Assembly: GCA_008921705.1 (NCBI GenBank)
Contig: VFFE01009164.1
Span: 2,966,785 to 3,030,784, forward strand
Source: Burhinus oedicnemus
Taxonomy: Eukaryota > Chordata > Aves > Charadriiformes > Burhinidae
Length of the DNA stretch: 64,000 bases
Reading direction: 5' to 3'
In this document: in pieces, positions 22,251-34,199 of the stretch
Layout: every line of letters starts with the position of its first letter
How positions within the stretch are numbered: position 1 is the stretch's first letter
Position numbers and translations under genes: made by a program
Notes under the pieces: model-generated
What the model saw: only the letters and a program-made list of their open reading frames with translations
Databases searched by the model: none
Told to the model about the DNA's origin: nothing

Positions 22251-25135
22251 GTCTCAATATTTCTAAACTAAGATTCATCCAGCACCTTCTGCATTCACTG
22301 ACCTCACCATGTCTTTGGGTCACTTCTGCTTCACTGACCCATTATTAATGAAAAAGGGACAGACATGCTCAGCCCTCTGTTAAGAACTCCCATGTTTGTG
22401 GCTCCTACCATATGACAAAAGTACTGCAGGGCACGGTAACATCACCTGGCATTTTGCATTTAATATGATGTCCCTCCTCCTAGGCATCAGTACATCAGTA
22501 ATCAGTGTGAAATATCCCGTTATCTAGAGCTGACAAAAAATACAGCTCAGGACCTACTAGGGGTTGGCCTTCAGTGCCTGCGTGAATAAGCAAGCTTGCC
22601 CCACGTTATGTACATGGACAAGGAGCATGGAGAGCTTTGCTTTCTCCCCTAACACGTCTGCCATATGGCAATCACTGGCTAAGCTCACTTCCTCCTTCTG
22701 GTACTTGAGGGAACCAGGGATCACACTGTGGCTTTTGGAATTAAAATCTGGTTTCGTCTATGTAGCTTGAGCAGCAAAGTAACATGCTGCTCATACCTAA
22801 GGGCTTGGTTTGGAGCCACAGTTACTGTCTTATTAGAAAAGTTTCCTCTGAACAGCAGAAATCTGGTCTCTAGATAGCCTAGCCCTGGGTTTTGGATTCA
22901 GTATCTGTAGGATGAGTTACTGTGCAGAGTTTCTAGTGTTTAATAGGGCTCTGCTCACTCTGCATCTTCTCCTGTCATTGCTGTCTCTTTCTTCTCCTCA
23001 AGCATCTGTTTTCCAAAAACTTGTAGGCAGTTAGTATCTTTGAGATCTTCAAAAACTTAGTAAAAATTGGCTACCTGGCTGAATAGTTATTTGGGAAAAA
23101 CAGCAAATGCACACACACACGCACACACACACACACAGAGGAACATATAAATCCCAGCTATGTTACAAAACCAGGCAAAAAAAGTAGTAATATGTATTCA
23201 AGTACTGACAGCAGGGCAATGTATTATCTTTGCCAGTCTTATTTTCACTTGAATGGTTTTCCTTTTATCCCCTGTGGTGTTTAAGGTCTTCCAAAAGAAA
23301 TACAAATGATCATTGGAAATGAATAGCTGGTTGTGCATGGGTGTTGGGAGAGTGCTGAAAATGGGCTTTCACTCTGCATTCAGTGAGAAAGTGAATCACT
23401 CTCACACAAAGCTAGAGCCTCGAATGCGAGGGGAGAGAATGAAAGCAGGATGTGATTCTCAGATGACATTTGGTGCTGTTTATCTAGTGGAACAGTGCAT
23501 AGATTTGGTGTAGAGGAAACACAGCATCTCACTGCTGGGGGGGAATTGCATTCATTTTGAAGTGATCTATTAGCTCTCCGGTCCTTTAAGAAAATGGGAA
23601 TAACATGAAAAGAGGAGGAAAAAGTAAAAAGAGACATAGGGCCAGTCTGAAGGCTCTGGGTAGCTGTGGAGAGGCAGAAGTCTGGGTTTAGCAGGCTGTT
23701 GTCTGCCTCAGCTACGTCTGTAATGATGATTTAATCTGTTCTTGAACTTTACGTGGAATCTCAGTCTTGCATAAAAGCAGAGTCCCAGAGCTGGAGATAA
23801 GGGATCCAGGAGCTAACCAGAGACTCTGAGGCCATATGGGGTTAAAACCTACCTCATTATTCCACTTAAAGCAAGGATGGGCTTAAAACACAGTCAGCTG
23901 TGTGGGTTGAGTATGTACAAATTCAGCCTGTTTGAAAACTGAAAGTGAGCTCTAGCGCTGCATCGCAGATGTGCTCGAAGTAATCGCTTCCTTTCCTTGT
24001 ACCTTTCCTCTGCCCAGCTTCCCTGCTTTGTGCCCACAACTTCCTGGTGCCTCCAACATCCACCAGCTGGCCAAGAAGGGCTGTATCCCCTCCACGTAAT
24101 GCACTCATCATTAATTTGGAGGCTAATACTTTGAGTATGTAAAGTCTGGTTGCTCTTGGGTTTAAACCCCAGCTGATGTAGATCAATGAAGCTTCAGCGA
24201 TTTCATTTCCAACAGCGCAGCCAAGCCAGTTCCAAGACACATGAACACCATTAGCCTCATTTAGCTCATCATTTCTTCTCAGAAACTGCTCCCAGTGTTT
24301 CTGCATTGCAGGAACTTTGGAGGCTAGATCTTTTAGCAGATGGAAAAAGGAGCAGATCCTCAGTTTTCACAAGCAGACAGAGCTGAAGAGCTGTATGAGG
24401 AGTCATGTCTGATCTCCCTGTGCACCGTGCTAAGACAGGGGAGAAAAGTGCTGGCTTGTTGAGAAAGAAAGTGAATAACTCTCCAAAATTACTTTAGTAG
24501 GTTGTGCTCGTCACTGACATGTCCTTCCAGGCTGTATGGGGCTGCCCAGAAATGAGGTATTGCTGATTGGTGGTACTTTTTCTCCAGGGAAGCAGTGAGT
24601 CCTTGCAGCCTGAGTTCCTACACGTTTCAAGGTGCGGACACTCCCCTAAAAGGATACTGAAGAGTATAGAAAAGTGGACGAAGGTGCATCACCAAAGCTT
24701 GCTATCTGTCCAGTTAGATGAGGAAGTACAGAGGGAGACCAGCAGCCCATAGTTTTCCCACTCCAGGTGGGTCCCTGTTCCCTGTCCCTACCGCACCAAG
24801 AAGTCAGTGGGTCTGCTCTATGGAGAGGAAACTTGTTTTTGAAAATCTGATTTTCTGATTTCTGTGCTATGCCATAGCTGAGTTTATGACTTGCTGGGAC
24901 CCCGCTGACAGGCGGGGTGCTGGGCTTGGGTATACCCTGGCAGGGTGTCCCCAGTGCCGTCCCGCTCACCCAGGGCTGGATGCAAGCCAGTGCACCCTCT
25001 CCGGATCTGAATTTACTCCAGCAGTAATGAGCTGTCCCCGCTGACCGCCCTGTCACAAAAACAAGTCCATCCTCACAGAAAACAGCATACCCGCAGAGTG
25101 TGGCTCCAGTGCTCCTGAGAGCACTGTTTGAATTA
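22251..25135. other. Non-coding DNA, no genes seen
   Basis: A (CA)n microsatellite lies at 23,110-23,137. A perfect 12-bp palindrome gggtttaaaccc is at 24,158-24,169, next to cagctgatgtagatcaatga, which resembles a word of very old amniote interspersed repeats. Minus-strand frames at 23,923-24,306 (127 codons) and 24,646-25,140 (164 codons) are the longest here but show no domain and are GC-biased, so I treat them as chance. Confidence 0.4.
23110..23137. repeat. (CA)n microsatellite
   Basis: About fourteen CA units are interrupted once by a G at 23,121. It is a likely length-variable marker. Confidence 0.9.
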
Positions 25136-25139
25136 AGCA

Positions 25140-26110
25140 CTTGTTGTAATTTGTAGGAGATTTGCAGACTTTAATTACAATTGGAGTTTCATAGCGCATA
25201 ATTACTGTTTTTTCAGTCTCTTTTTACCGGTGCAATGGATAGGTATCCGTAGTTTGTCAAAGTTACGTGCAGCATCAGCCTGGACGGTGAGGAAAAAAAT
25301 CCAGCAGCCTGCTTAAAAAAGCAGTGATTTAAAATTACTGGCAAAGGTGCTTTTCCTGGGTCAGAGTGAGAACAAGCACAAAGGCATGTCACTTTTCCTC
25401 TTTTTTCTTTTTTCTTTTTTTTTTTTTTGGTGACAGTGTCTGGGTGGTGGCTCATTATCAATTGTAAATTACAGGGGGTGGAGAAAGGGACCTGAATGAC
25501 AAAGTTCAGAAACAGCATCTGCTGAAGAAAAACAAATGAGGTGGGGGGCAAAGCAGGAAAAAACAGATGAAACACTGTAATTGCTTGGCAACAAGTTGCT
25601 ATTGTAATTTAGAAAATTGGAAGCATCCGTTCTCAAACAGTTCAAGCTTTATTTCGTTTCTTCTTTATTTTTGACTGCAGCCCTTGTTTTGCGATCAGCT
25701 GTGTCCTCCTGTAGGATTACTGGCTCTCCCTCACACAGAGCAGTAATGGACCCCTCGTGTTTGGTTCTGGGCCATCGAAGAAAGCATTTTGCGATTGTTT
25801 CGCAGTGCAGTCATTTAACAAGATTAGAGATAATTTGCCCCTTGGAATGCAAAACTGTTTCTACAGGTGCTTAAGCTTCCTGGCTTTTGGATTAGAGGCC
25901 TCATTTTGTTTTGTGCCATTGCATTCAGTGAGGTCTCCAAGGACTGTAAATAAATGAACAGCTACCCTCAGCAGCTGTGAAACTAATTTTCCAGCCTGAG
26001 CTACAAGAGTTGCAGCTTACAAAGCTCAGTGGATGCAGATAAATATGTGCATGTTAATGTATTAAACGTGCTGATTAACTAATACTCACTGTGCCTGAAT
26101 GCAAGCCATT
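25140..26110. promoter_or_regulatory. Candidate conserved non-coding element cluster
   Basis: The sequence is dense in homeodomain-type cores: ctttaattacaattgg at 25,169-25,184, cataattact near 25,197, caattgtaaattac near 25,459, and cactgtaattgcttggcaac near 25,573-25,592 followed by caagttgctattgtaattta. The last has a GCAAC/GTTGC inverted pair with a 2-base gap, similar to an RFX half-site arrangement. At 26,053-26,067 gttaatgtattaaac is nearly an HNF1 palindrome. The block 25,760-25,890 (gcgattgtttcgcagtgcag, tagagataatttgcccctt) has no coding frame and no repeat signature yet a non-random look. A T-rich run at 25,395-25,428 interrupts the block. Conservation itself cannot be judged from a single sequence. 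Confidence 0.4.
25395..25428. repeat. T-rich tract
   Basis: A pyrimidine run of 34 bases, almost all T with scattered C, ends in a run of twelve or more T. Confidence 0.75.
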
Positions 26111-28720
26111 TGCCTACTGGGAGACTCCGCAGAAACAAGCCCCGACCAGAGAGGGAGGAGGCTGCTGAAGGCAAGCAGGAGGTGCAGGGTCATCAGGGCT
26201 GCTAGGGGTGGCAACAAGGGTGATGGCCATTCTCCTTGATGCTGGCAGACTTCCTTCACGCCTCCCTACCTCATTCTCCCCCAGGGGAGAGAATGAACCC
26301 CAAGCTTTGGCCACAGCCAGGAAGAAGGGAAGTCTAGTAGACATCCACTGAGATGGGGATCCTCAAGGATGTAGGGATGCCATGGACTCCTTCCAAAGGG
26401 AAGGAGAGCCAGTGCACACTGCCCCAGGGACTCCCATGCATTGCATCCAGCTCTGGTCCTGCCAAATAGATGCAGTCTCTGGAGCAACTCTCCGAGAAGG
26501 ATCATGGATGCCTGGATGGAGCTGGCTTATGGGTTTCTTACTGGGGTTTGCAAGAAGCCTCATTTATTCAACTTCCTCCATTTTTTTCATTGTCCCTTCC
26601 TTTTTTTTTTCATGTTTCCCTTCCTTCTTTGGCTGTAATTTGTTTATTTGAGCTGAGAGGGAAATGGGATTCATGATTTCAAAAGCTGTCTTCTTTTCAA
26701 AAGTTGGGTTTTTTTAAAAATCAGATGTGGGATGAAAATCAGACCTTCTGAAATTCCGCACAAGGTGAAATGACTTTTCTCTGCTCAACCCTGTGGCAAT
26801 TCTCAGTTTGGGAACAGCCTGAGCAAGGCTAGCTGGGGCCTGAGACCCCCTCTGCTTCAGACATGCTTGCTGGCCCCTGTCAGGCTGGCCTGGGTCTGGC
26901 TCCCTGAGAAGCTCAGGAGCACCATGCTGCTATAATTCCCGGACCTGGGAGGTCCAAGATACCCAGCACCCTGCCAAACTAGCCACCAAAGACACTAGGC
27001 AAGGGTTGAAACCTGCCTGGCAAGTGCAGTTCCATCAGGAGCTTGCTCCGGAGCTGGCAAAGCCCTCCTGAAACTCAGCCACCTCCATGGCATGCTTCAG
27101 TCTGGGTGAATCAGCAGCTTCAGGGACAATAGATGTTTTGTCACAATCAGCCTTAATTTCTCATTTGTGGAGGACTGGTGGCAGTAAAAACCCTGCACGC
27201 AATAGAGGACTCGCTTTCTCTACCTCCCTGCTTGGTTGCAGCACTATGTACTGAGAGCAGAGATCCCTTGGATCTGGGAGGGTGACAGGCTCTCACGTGG
27301 GAGCTGCGGGTGGGCTACGCAAAAAATACCTCTCTTGCATTATTTCAGACTGGTTGTGCTCAGGTTACTGATGACAAGAAAGCAGGATTTGTTACCTTTG
27401 AGATTTGAAGCCTGTATCTGCTCAGACCCGACCCAACGCCTGATAGAGTTAGGTATACAACTTCAGTGGCTTTCAAATCAAACTCAGCTAAAGGGTCTTC
27501 TCTTGCCTAGGTAACTCCTGTCTATCTCTTACAATGTTATCAACAGAAATGAACACTCAACTGTTAAAAGCAACACAGTGTTTAACTAGCAGCAAATTAA
27601 AGGTGGAATCCTCCATTCTATCATTTTAGCAAACCATTTCCAACATGAAGTTATTGAGAGGGGTCAAATACAGAAGAGTTTAGTGAGGATTCCTTCATTC
27701 CTGCACTATTTAATTTCTCTTTAGATCTCCTGAGTCTGTGGAGTTTGACAGGAAAAAAGGATGATCGGTAGTTTGGGGACCAACCCAAGATTTAAAAGTT
27801 CATTGTTTAAGACCTTGCCGTGTCAAAGGGTTTCTGGCTACTTTGAGCAAAATGCTGAAACGTTTCAGAGTATTCAGGTGCCGAAGGGACAGAGCACTTG
27901 AACTACCAGGGTCTATAGGCTTACTGCTGAAGCATTTAAAAAATTATTTAGGTGAGATTTTTCATACCAATTTTTACAGTCTTCAGATAAGTAAAAATGA
28001 AAAAGGAAGATTTTGTTAGAGGAGCCAAAGGTATGTTCAGCTGCAGGATGCCACCAGGAGGGATGGCTTTATTCCAGCTTCACCCTTGCTGATTTTTCCC
28101 ACCTGCCCCAAGCCATCTACTGGTGGTGAAGCTTTGGTAGGGTTAGTGTTTTTGAGGGGTAGAGCGTACAGTGAGGTCAAATGAGCACTGGCATCAGACA
28201 AGGGAAGCAGCAAGATTTAGCAAGTACCGGTGAACCTGACCATCCCTTCTGGCACCAGGTAGTCCTATTAACTCAACTTGGATGGTGGAAAAGCTCATAA
28301 AAAATGTCTGTCTTTAGTTTTTTCCCCCTTTATTTTAAGTAAGGTTAGCTGACTTTCAAAATTATCTACCATTTTCAATGAATTTCAAACTCTTCTCAGA
28401 AATTTTCCTTTTTCTTCTTTCTTTTTGGCTTAAAACATTATTTGCCTCTACTTCAAGAGATTTAAGAGCACAGACAGCTTCAGTTGATCAGAAATGTATT
28501 TTTGGCAAACAAAACATTTGCACAGAAAATTTTGCCCAGCTGTACTCATAAGAGTTATTCAAAGCTTTTCTCACAGTTCTTCTAGAAAAATGGCAAAATA
28601 GGATGTCTTTATCCAACACAGAGGTTGCAAGAATAATTGTGCTAAGAAATATGACTCACACAGTAGGAGCCAAAAAGACAGGTGCCATAACTTTTGTCCC
28701 TGAGGAAATAATAATAATAA
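26111..28720. other. Non-coding DNA, no genes seen
   Basis: Short overlapping frames occupy 26,114-26,676 on both strands and show no domain. A T-rich stretch lies near 26,579-26,625. The rest is unique, with an ATA-rich run at 28,708-28,720 that closes the frame described next. Confidence 0.4.
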
Positions 28721-29050
28721 ACAGTCTTAGAGCATGACAGGGTATCACATGAAAAGAGTAGATTCCACCTAGTTCATCTGCTTCAGCCAGCCGAAGCCCT
28801 GGACTTACCGATACACAGTTTGGTACCTGTCCTTTTACCGGTGCTCCCAGATAACTTCAATTGTGAGAGCGGATTTTGCAGAGGAGGCATTTCTACAAAA
28901 GGAGTGACACTGAAATTTCCTACAAATTTCTTACAAGCCACCAGGCAGTCGCTTGACAAGCAGCAAAGTTCAAGCAGTAGCAAGGAAAAAAGAAGAAGAA
29001 AAAGCAAAGGTGGTACTAGGAAACCTGTCCAGAAACCACAAGTCAAATAA
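28721..29050 (+). other. Open frame of about 109 codons with a basic tail, unassigned
   Basis: The plus-strand frame is open from just after the TAA at 28,718-28,720 to the TAA at 29,048-29,050. There is no ATG near its beginning. An acceptor-like site ttcatctgcttcag at 28,773-28,786 could open an exon. The last third is rich in serine, lysine and arginine (SSSSKEKRRRKSKGG), a composition seen in nuclear-localisation tails, and the stop is followed directly by non-coding sequence. The opposite strand is also open over 28,783-29,046, which weakens the case. I do not recognise the product. Confidence 0.2.
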
Positions 29051-30595
29051 CAAGTCCTACTAACTAGACAGCCACATGGAGAGCACGTATACCTTCAGAC
29101 CAAGGTGATGCCAGCGGGGATTGGTCTGGAGCAGACTTTCCAGATGGCTGCATATATTGCTCAAACTTCATGCAAATACTGTTTGCATGGTTTTAACTGC
29201 TTGCGTACAGAAAATCCCAATCATCACCCACACGAATGCTTATGGAAAGTAAGAAGAAAAATATGATTGGCAGCACACGAGTAAATATGCAGGTTTTATA
29301 TGATGCAGTGCTTGTGGATATCTGATTGGAGGCATCAGCGATCTCTAGTCAGAGCAGAGCAAGAGGACTGCCGGACAATTCGTAGTCCTTTAGTTCAGCA
29401 CAGTGCAATGCTTAGAGGTGAGAATGTGCCTAGGGATCCCCTAGGGATACACTGTGAGAGATCCCCATCCCAGCCAGTCTCTGGGTACTCAGAGTACGCC
29501 AGTAATGCCTAGTCACTATTCCAGACTTTTATATTTCAATAACATTTAATTGTCTCAATCAAGGTTCAGGCCCACTTTTTTAGGCTCTATAAGCTGCCAC
29601 CGCCCCCCACAGCTCCTGAAATTCACAGTATAGGCAGATGAAACGTATGAGAGCAGAGAAACAAGAGCATAGGAAATCAGGGAAGTTTGTGCCCAGTAGG
29701 CATTGCTGTCTGCTGTTGGGAGCACTTTGCAAGCACTGTGACAGAGGGGGGACCTGAAAGGCAAAGGGAAGGGAATCCTAAAGGGTGCTGTCCTGGGAAG
29801 GACATACACTTCAGGTGGCTCATCTCTCCAGCAGGAATTCTACCTTTATTTCACTGGTGGGTCTGGTAGTCTTACAAAAGTTTAAAAGCAAATCTGCGGT
29901 GTGGTACTGCATTTGCTCTGCATCTGTCTTTACCAGAGGAGCAGGGGCTGCTTGCAGTACATGAGCAAGACCTGTCTGTCCTCAGTGGACACAACTTGGG
30001 GCTCTTCTCATTGAGCTCTTCCCAAGTAAAGTTGCAGGTGGAGGTAGCTTGGCCAAGCCCGACTCCGCTACTCCTAAATTCAGGCATGCAATAAGGTGTC
30101 TGTGTTAGGAGTGTCCTTCCCCTGGCCTCTGTCTGCCAGTGCTGGAAGGGGACCCATCCCCTCCAGAGGGCAGATGGGGTCACCCCAGTCTGTGTTTCTC
30201 CTTTCCCTACTGCTTGCACAGGGACAAAGGGAAGACATTTCAGCCATACCGGTGGGGGACCAGTCTTGCTTGGGTAGTGTCTCATGGCCTTCCCTGAAGC
30301 AAGGGGCTTCCTTCCTCTGAGCTTCAGGACCAAGTGTTTTAGGGCAGGTTATTTTTCCTGGGAGTTGCGTGCAGCCCCCATTGCCCAGAAGGCCTGAAGA
30401 GCATAAGTGAGCATTGTTTCCCCCACATTGTTCCCTGGCTCTCCACTTTTCCCAACTCCTTCTTACCTCATCCTCCCCTTGCCGGCTAGAGAGCTGTAAG
30501 CCGCTGATTAGCACTTCATTTGACAAACAGGAAGTCGGGAAGAAAAGCATCATTTTCAGAATTAGAGCCTCGGAATGAATTGAAGAAAGAAAGGG
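29051..30595. other. Non-coding DNA with long antisense frames
   Basis: Minus-strand frames at 29,872-30,333 (153 codons) and 30,080-30,631 (183 codons, the longest of the window) overlap each other in different frames. Their products are low in hydrophobic patterning and rich in G, S, P and R, as expected from GC-rich non-coding DNA. No known domain is visible. The left part is featureless. Confidence 0.4.
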
Positions 30596-30599
30596 GGAA

Positions 30600-30875
30600 G
30601 AAGGAAAAAAAAGAAAGCGAGCCCTGCACACTTTCCTAATTGCTCGTTAGAACCAATGGCCTTTGTGGCTCCTTCCCCCTGTGTCTTCTTTATAAAAGCA
30701 TTTGCACAAGACATTGCTATTGTCTGCCAGACAGCCTCAGGGTAGGACAAAATGAACTAATTGATTTGCAGTTATGTTGCGGTGAATAGTGCTAAACATC
30801 CATCTGCGGATTCCTTGTGAGGAGTGATTAATAATTTGTACTCCTGGGCCTAGAAGCCTGAATACCCTTTTTTCA
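30600..30875. promoter_or_regulatory. Candidate conserved non-coding element
   Basis: The block holds cctaattgctcgttagaacc (30,635-30,654), a SOX-like cctttgtggc followed by ttataaaag, then acattgctattgtctgcc (30,711-30,728), gaactaattgatttgc (30,754-30,769) and gagtgattaataatttg (30,822-30,838). Several ATTA/TAAT cores and a SOX-type ATTGT word lie within 240 bases, with no coding frame and no repeat signature. This is typical of developmental enhancers (established for the class), but here it is inferred from motif density alone. Confidence 0.35.
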
Positions 30876-33204
30876 TGTAAAACTGAAGCGTTTCATTCTC
30901 TCAGCATCACAGATATCTCGTCTACATTGTGGGTTACAAGGACGAGGTCAGGAGCGGCTTGCTAGCGTAGCTGCATAGGCGGTTGTCTTCGTATGGGTAA
31001 AACCCAGCACGGTGGTGGGATTAATGGGAATTTGTGAAGCTGACACACAGTACTGTACAGCACGCCTGCTATGGCCATTCCAGTGCAGATGTTCCTGGGG
31101 ACAGAGGATTTTGCATGTATTTTCAAAGGGAGCGCTGGGAGACTTAAAATTTGTTTCAAGCGCAGAACCAAAATCTAGACTGAGACAGTTCAAGGAATTA
31201 GGACTTGGATTCAAATTTCAGGGTTTTTGTGAACACCATTTCTATAACCACCAGAGGGAAAACCCTCGCACCAAACACACATAAGCAGTGAGGAGTTTAA
31301 AAGGTCAGTCCGAAAAACTTCACTCAAATACCACCTATGTGTTGAAAGATACACGCAAAATACCTTAAACCATCTAGTAACAGGGGAGTCTGCAAGACCT
31401 CTCCACAGGAGCTCCTGCTCGTGGACCTGCTTTACCAGGACGTCCCTGCTGTAAGAGCTGCACACTTAAATGATTTAAATGGTGGGGCTGAGGCTGTAGG
31501 CACATTGCCTCTGTCTGAGCTCGGTCAGCTCTGACCGCCTGTGATCCCCGCTCCCAGCTACATCTCATGGTCTTTTGCGGCTGTGTCACCAACTCCACCA
31601 CCCATTCTTGGTCCTTTTCACCTCCACCTGGAATGAAAAGCTCCTAGCTGCTCTCTGAGCCATTTCCTGCTTCCTAATGAAATCTATTGGCCTCCTGGGG
31701 AAAAAAAACATTGACTCAGTCAACTCTTAATGAAGTCATCTGTTTTCGTGGTGTTACTCCTGCCCTCTATTTTCCCAGCTCATTAAAAAAATTAACAACC
31801 TTTGGATACATCCAAAGATCCAGAGATGAGATCTACCTGGTCAGAGTAAATCACTTTGGGTGGAAAAACATTTTCCTTTCCCTTGTGACCCATTTTAATG
31901 TCTTCCTGTGTTACCTACATTCTATCCCATGCCTTGAGCATTTTGTCAGGGTGCATCTACATTGATAAGCAGATGTTTGTGAAGCCTTGCCTTGTTGTTA
32001 GCTTGCTCCCTGTCTGGTTTGGACTGCTCCAGCCAGATCTCTCTGAAATCAAACCAAAGCATAGCTCTGGGAATGGCTCTCTCCAGGAACTGATCCGATG
32101 TCTCAGATTTGGCTCCCTTTATTCTTCAGAGTCCTGCAAACCTACCTCAGCAGGCTTTGCGTCATTAAATGTTTCCTGCCACTCTGCTGTGTATTCACCA
32201 CCGATCCCATTTGTGTCCCATGCCATAAAAACCACCCTGATGGGCTGCCCATGCAGCTTGGTCTCAGGGTCAAGGACTGACTGCTGTCCTTTGTGAGGAG
32301 GGCGGACACAGTTTATGTGCTTGAGACAGACAGACCTAAGGTGCAAGACAGATTTATCTGGTTATGCCACATCTAAGTCTGGTTTCCTTCTTGGAAGGCT
32401 TGGATGAGGCCTTTACAAGCACTTGTCTCCCTGCAATAACCAGAAGGGCATAAGTGGACAAAGCTTTTTAAAAGTGTGCACCAACCCAAAATGCTTCCAT
32501 GGTAAAACAAGCCAAGAACATTTAATTATTCAATTTTATCAGACTCCAACAGTCAGCCTGGTGATGCCTGGTTGTTTTCCTCTGCTGATAGGTAAGAGCT
32601 GCTGGGGAAATTAGCTCTTCTGAGTGCTACACTGCAGCGTATTAGGTAAAAGTAATTACTGTAAGTGCTTTGCAAGAATATCTTTGGGTAATGTATTTGA
32701 TATAGTTTTGCAAGTTATTGTGTGAGGAAATAATGAGCTAGGAGAATAGAAAGTGCCTATTTCAGAGAACTTGCCTTGTAACCTTTTGGGGGTGATAGGC
32801 TCTGGCCACTCATTAAATATATTGGGAAAGCTTTATAAATGTATGGTGCTGTAAGTGGAGTGAGATTAGATTGGATGAGGCTTTAAATGAAAAAAGTATC
32901 CATTTAGAAGAGTGTTAGCGATTCAAGATTGATGGTCCCAGGGATTTCTGCAGACCAAGGGAAAGAGCAAGGCTATGGGTATATTGTCATATTCTTTCTT
33001 TTCTTTTTCATTCTGGACAGCTGGGGTTAATTTAGCACACTGCAACAGAGTGACCTGAATGTAAACAGATGGAGTAGACAGGTTTGGATGCTTTATGGCA
33101 ACATATTGCTTATAATCCATGGCCTTGAACAACAGTGTAAGACCTTCTTGTTCCACCTCTGAGTTTCTGAGGGTAATAACAGATGATCAGCATGTCCATG
33201 CTGC
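30876..33204. other. Non-coding DNA, no genes seen
   Basis: This is unique sequence without recognisable repeats. The plus-strand frame 31,898-32,296 (132 codons) overlaps two other frames and shows no domain. A palindromic word acagtactgt lies at 31,047-31,056. Confidence 0.4.
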
Positions 33205-33640
33205 TGAGTTGACTTGTGAAACTCATTGCTACAGTAGATTGCTGAGGCCAAGAGTATAGTCCCATTCAGAAAAATTGGTAGGAACATAACAGAAAGCATC
33301 ACTATGACATTCATTTGTACAAATCCATACAGCACCCACATCCTGAATACTGTAAGCAGTTTGGGTCTGTCCACCTCAGAAAGGACAGAGCAGAAGTATG
33401 GACAAAGATGGCGAGAGGTAAAGAATAGCTTTTCTTCAGGGATTAAGGTCACAAAAAGACCCTTCTCAGGTTTGCTTAATTCAGAACGAGCTAAAGGAGA
33501 CAGCTCTTCACCCCACGTATGGTTCAGTTGTGGAACCCCTTGCTGCAGGAGTGGTGGGTGCAGAAAGTGAGTTTAAAAAGCATTTAGATATGGTGAAAAA
33601 AAAAATTACTGAGGGCTATTCAGGAAGAGAATACCACCAT
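33205..33640 (+). mobile_element. Old CR1 LINE, ORF2 end and 3' region, possibly two pieces
   Basis: The plus strand contains 'tgtgaaactcattgctacag' and 'gattgctgaggccaagagta' (33,214-33,258), typical of the CR1 3' part, and then again from 33,335 the earlier ORF2 words 'cacccacatcctgaatactg', 'cagtttgggtctgtccacct', followed near 33,520 by 'ggttcagttgtggaacccct', 'tgctgcaggagtggtgg' and near 33,570 'gtttaaaaagcatttagata'. Because a downstream part of the element comes before an upstream part, two insertions or a rearrangement are likely. An internal deletion between 33,400 and 33,510 is also likely. All frames are broken. Confidence 0.65.
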
Positions 33641-34195
33641 TAAATAAAAAGCTCCCAAAGTCCCAAGTCCCAGACTGCTGGAGAGGGGGGAGGATTGTCT
33701 GGGTTAGCACCACTGCATGTTATCCCTAAGTTTTGCTCTTCCCTATGCACCCTCTTCAGCTGCTGACAAACGGTGGGTCTGTGGCAGAAGCAGAACTAAA
33801 ATCCCCATCTCCTGATTCCTTTCCCTGGTGACTCTTGGGCAGCTAACAAACTGAGCCCATGAAATTTACTTTTATCCCTAGTAGGGACACAAAGTAAAAA
33901 ATCTGTGCTTTGTTTAGTGAGACAAAAGACACTGAAAAAGGTTCAGCTTCAGCTTCTTCTGCATAATTGCAACATCTGACAGGCAGGTAAAATGAGCAAG
34001 CCAAAATGAGAGGTGTAGCACTTGTCAAAGCAGAAAGGCAGCCTCGGAAATAGTGTACACCCATAGTGTAGAGTGGCCAGGTGTTCCACTCCTCTGTCCA
34101 GCCTTCCTGGGAGCAGGAGAAGGTCCAGGGACCTGACCCATCCAAGCCACAGGACTGTCCCCTGTCTCACAGCAGTGCTCAGGTTCTGCACTAAA
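33641..34195. other. Non-coding DNA, no genes seen
   Basis: Nothing is recognisable. Minus-strand frames at 33,843-34,145 and 33,949-34,314 overlap in different frames without any domain. Confidence 0.4.
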
Positions 34196-34199
34196 AAGG

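Noticed and set aside
24110..24190. Possible tRNA-like segment around gggtttaaacccc
   Set aside because: A T-arm-like word is present, but no A box, anticodon arm or acceptor stem pairing can be placed around it.
23923..24306. 127-codon minus-strand frame as a possible gene
   Set aside because: The stretch includes words resembling very old interspersed repeats and a perfect palindrome, and no protein family is recognisable.
24646..25140. 164-codon minus-strand frame
   Set aside because: No recognisable domain, composition rich in G, S and P. Explained by a GC-rich stretch.
30080..30631. Longest open frame of the window, 183 codons, minus strand
   Set aside because: It overlaps a second minus-strand frame of 153 codons in another phase and plus-strand frames, shows no domain, and its composition follows the GC-rich non-coding DNA.
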